Source of the DNA: an uncultured Nitrospinaceae bacterium
GTDB lineage: Bacteria; Nitrospinota; Nitrospinia; Nitrospinales; VA-1
Reading direction: 5' to 3'
NCBI GenBank assembly: GCA_913043155.1
Contig: CAJWLY010000098.1
Location: 1-6,019, forward strand
DNA: 6,019 nt
The translations under genes and the position numbers were made by a program. The notes beneath the pieces were generated by a model, which ran no database searches, was not told the DNA's origin, and was given only the letters and a program-made list of their open reading frames with translations. Each line of letters begins with the position of its first letter. Positions within the stretch are counted from its first letter, which is position 1. Shown here piece by piece: positions 5,544-6,019 of the stretch.

Positions 5544-5843
5544 CTAGACGTGGGTTCTGATTACAAGGCTGTCTGTTACCTTCACTTGGCAGGCCAGCCG
5601 AAGATCGGGATTCTTCTTGAGTCGCTTGGCCAGTTGCTGTTCCTCAACATCGTTTCGCGGGTCGGTTTTTCCTGAGACGACCTCCACGGCGCAGGAATGA
5701 CAAAGACCACGCCCCCTGCAATTGAGAATTTTAAAGATATGGGAGTAAATGCTCAGCCTGTTCCGGATGGCGGCTTCCCGAATGGTCTCCCCTTCTTCGG
5801 CCTTAATAGTTCTTTTCTGTTTGACGAATTGAATTTCTAGCAT
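5544..5843 (-). CDS. Small [2Fe-2S] ferredoxin, CX5CX2C type
   Basis: This is a 99-residue protein with the beta-grasp ferredoxin fold. An N-terminal beta hairpin (LEIQFVKQKRTIKAEEGETI) and helix (REAAIRNRL) precede the cluster loop NCRGRGLCHSCAVEV with Cys42, Cys48 and Cys51, and the fourth ligand is Cys85 in LRLACQ. The ligand spacing CX5CX2C-X33-C differs from plant-type CX4CX2C but is common in bacterial and cyanobacterial single-domain ferredoxins with an NCRGxGxC motif. It transfers single electrons in the cytoplasm; partners are unknown. Its ATG lies inside the last codons of the preceding gene (7-nt overlap), and the only purine-rich site, GAGG, is one base from the ATG, so translation is probably coupled to that gene. 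The sequence after the stop has a small imperfect hairpin (5521-5542) without a T-run. Confidence 0.93.
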   Translation of the reverse strand: MLEIQFVKQKRTIKAEEGETIREAAIRNRLSIYSHIFKILNCRGRGLCHSCAVEVVSGKTDPRNDVEEQQLAKRLKKNPDLRLACQVKVTDSLVIRTHV

Positions 5844-6019
5844 GCCTCAATTTCCACAAAGTTATGCAGTGCACCTTTTCCCCAGTAACCGTGAAACGCG
5901 CTTCCTACGGTCTGGCAAGAAGCGGTCATGTGAATAAATTGATTTTCACTACGGTTTCCCTTTAGCACCCCTACTTGGGAGTAAGGAGAGATGGTCTCGC
6001 CGCAATTAGCGCAAACGAT
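5837..6019 (-). CDS. 3' end of an unrecognised gene with a CxxC (zinc-ribbon-like) motif
   Basis: The minus strand is open from the window edge to a TAG at 5839-5837, giving 60 residues in frame. The stretch begins IVCANCGETISPYSQVG, with CxxC at visible residues 3-6, and has further cysteines at 35 and 60 (the last residue). The C-terminal half is rich in His, Gly and aromatics (FHGYWGKGALHNFVEIEA). The start lies beyond the window. The CANCGE segment suggests a zinc ribbon or another metal or redox site, but I do not recognise the family. It is supported as coding by its continuous frame and by the ATGCTAG overlap with the [2Fe-2S] ferredoxin gene, a usual arrangement for an operon pair, and by the lack of any good independent ribosome site for that ferredoxin. 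There is no evidence of function beyond this. Confidence 0.65.
   Translation of the reverse strand: MVCANCGETISPYSQVGVLKGNRSENQFIHMTASCQTVGSAFHGYWGKGALHNFVEIEAC

Overview
The window looks like part of a Gram-negative bacterial chromosome. There are two lipoproteins with Cys lipoboxes, two further exported proteins with Sec-type signal peptides, and a periplasmic thiol-reduction system. Base composition is near 50% GC. The taxon cannot be fixed from the sequence. A Nitrospinota-like or deltaproteobacterial-type lineage is a weak guess only. There are no rRNA, tRNA, CRISPR or insertion-sequence signals, and it reads as compact chromosomal gene clusters.

Left part, plus strand (1-1218): the 3' end of a sulfite-oxidase-superfamily (MsrP/YedY-like) molybdopterin oxidoreductase overlaps, in an ATGA junction, a lipoprotein with a formylglycine-generating-enzyme-like (FGE/SUMF1) fold that lacks the catalytic cysteines. 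This pair converges across a 60-bp gap, with no clear terminator, on a minus-strand gene for a small lipoprotein (1279-1773). That gene has its own well-formed sigma70-type promoter (1815-1844).

Centre, minus strand (5336 down to 1864): five genes run in one direction. In transcription order they are a JAMM/M67 metalloprotease, a YfhL/Allochromatium-type 2[4Fe-4S] ferredoxin, a minimal NifU C-terminal (Nfu) protein, an exported TlpA/ResA-like thioredoxin, and a 592-residue fusion of an exported FGE-like domain to a CcdA/DsbD-type transmembrane electron carrier. The last two overlap by 4 nt. Together they resemble a re-assembled DsbD: membrane beta domain in the fusion, thioredoxin module as a separate protein, and an FGE-like domain in the position where DsbD has its alpha domain. 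Inverted repeats lie in the JAMM-ferredoxin gap (4851-4875) and in the 120-bp nfu-tlpA gap (4204-4265).

Right end, minus strand (6019 down to 5544): the 3' end of a gene with an N-proximal CxxC is cut by the window edge. It overlaps by 7 nt the start of a small [2Fe-2S] ferredoxin. A 207-bp gap (5337-5543) with a candidate promoter for the JAMM gene separates this pair from the central cluster.

The common theme is sulfur, thiol, iron-sulfur and molybdenum redox chemistry. The most unusual item is the FGE-like/CcdA fusion. A second, unfused FGE-like protein with the same losses sits only about 650 bp away.
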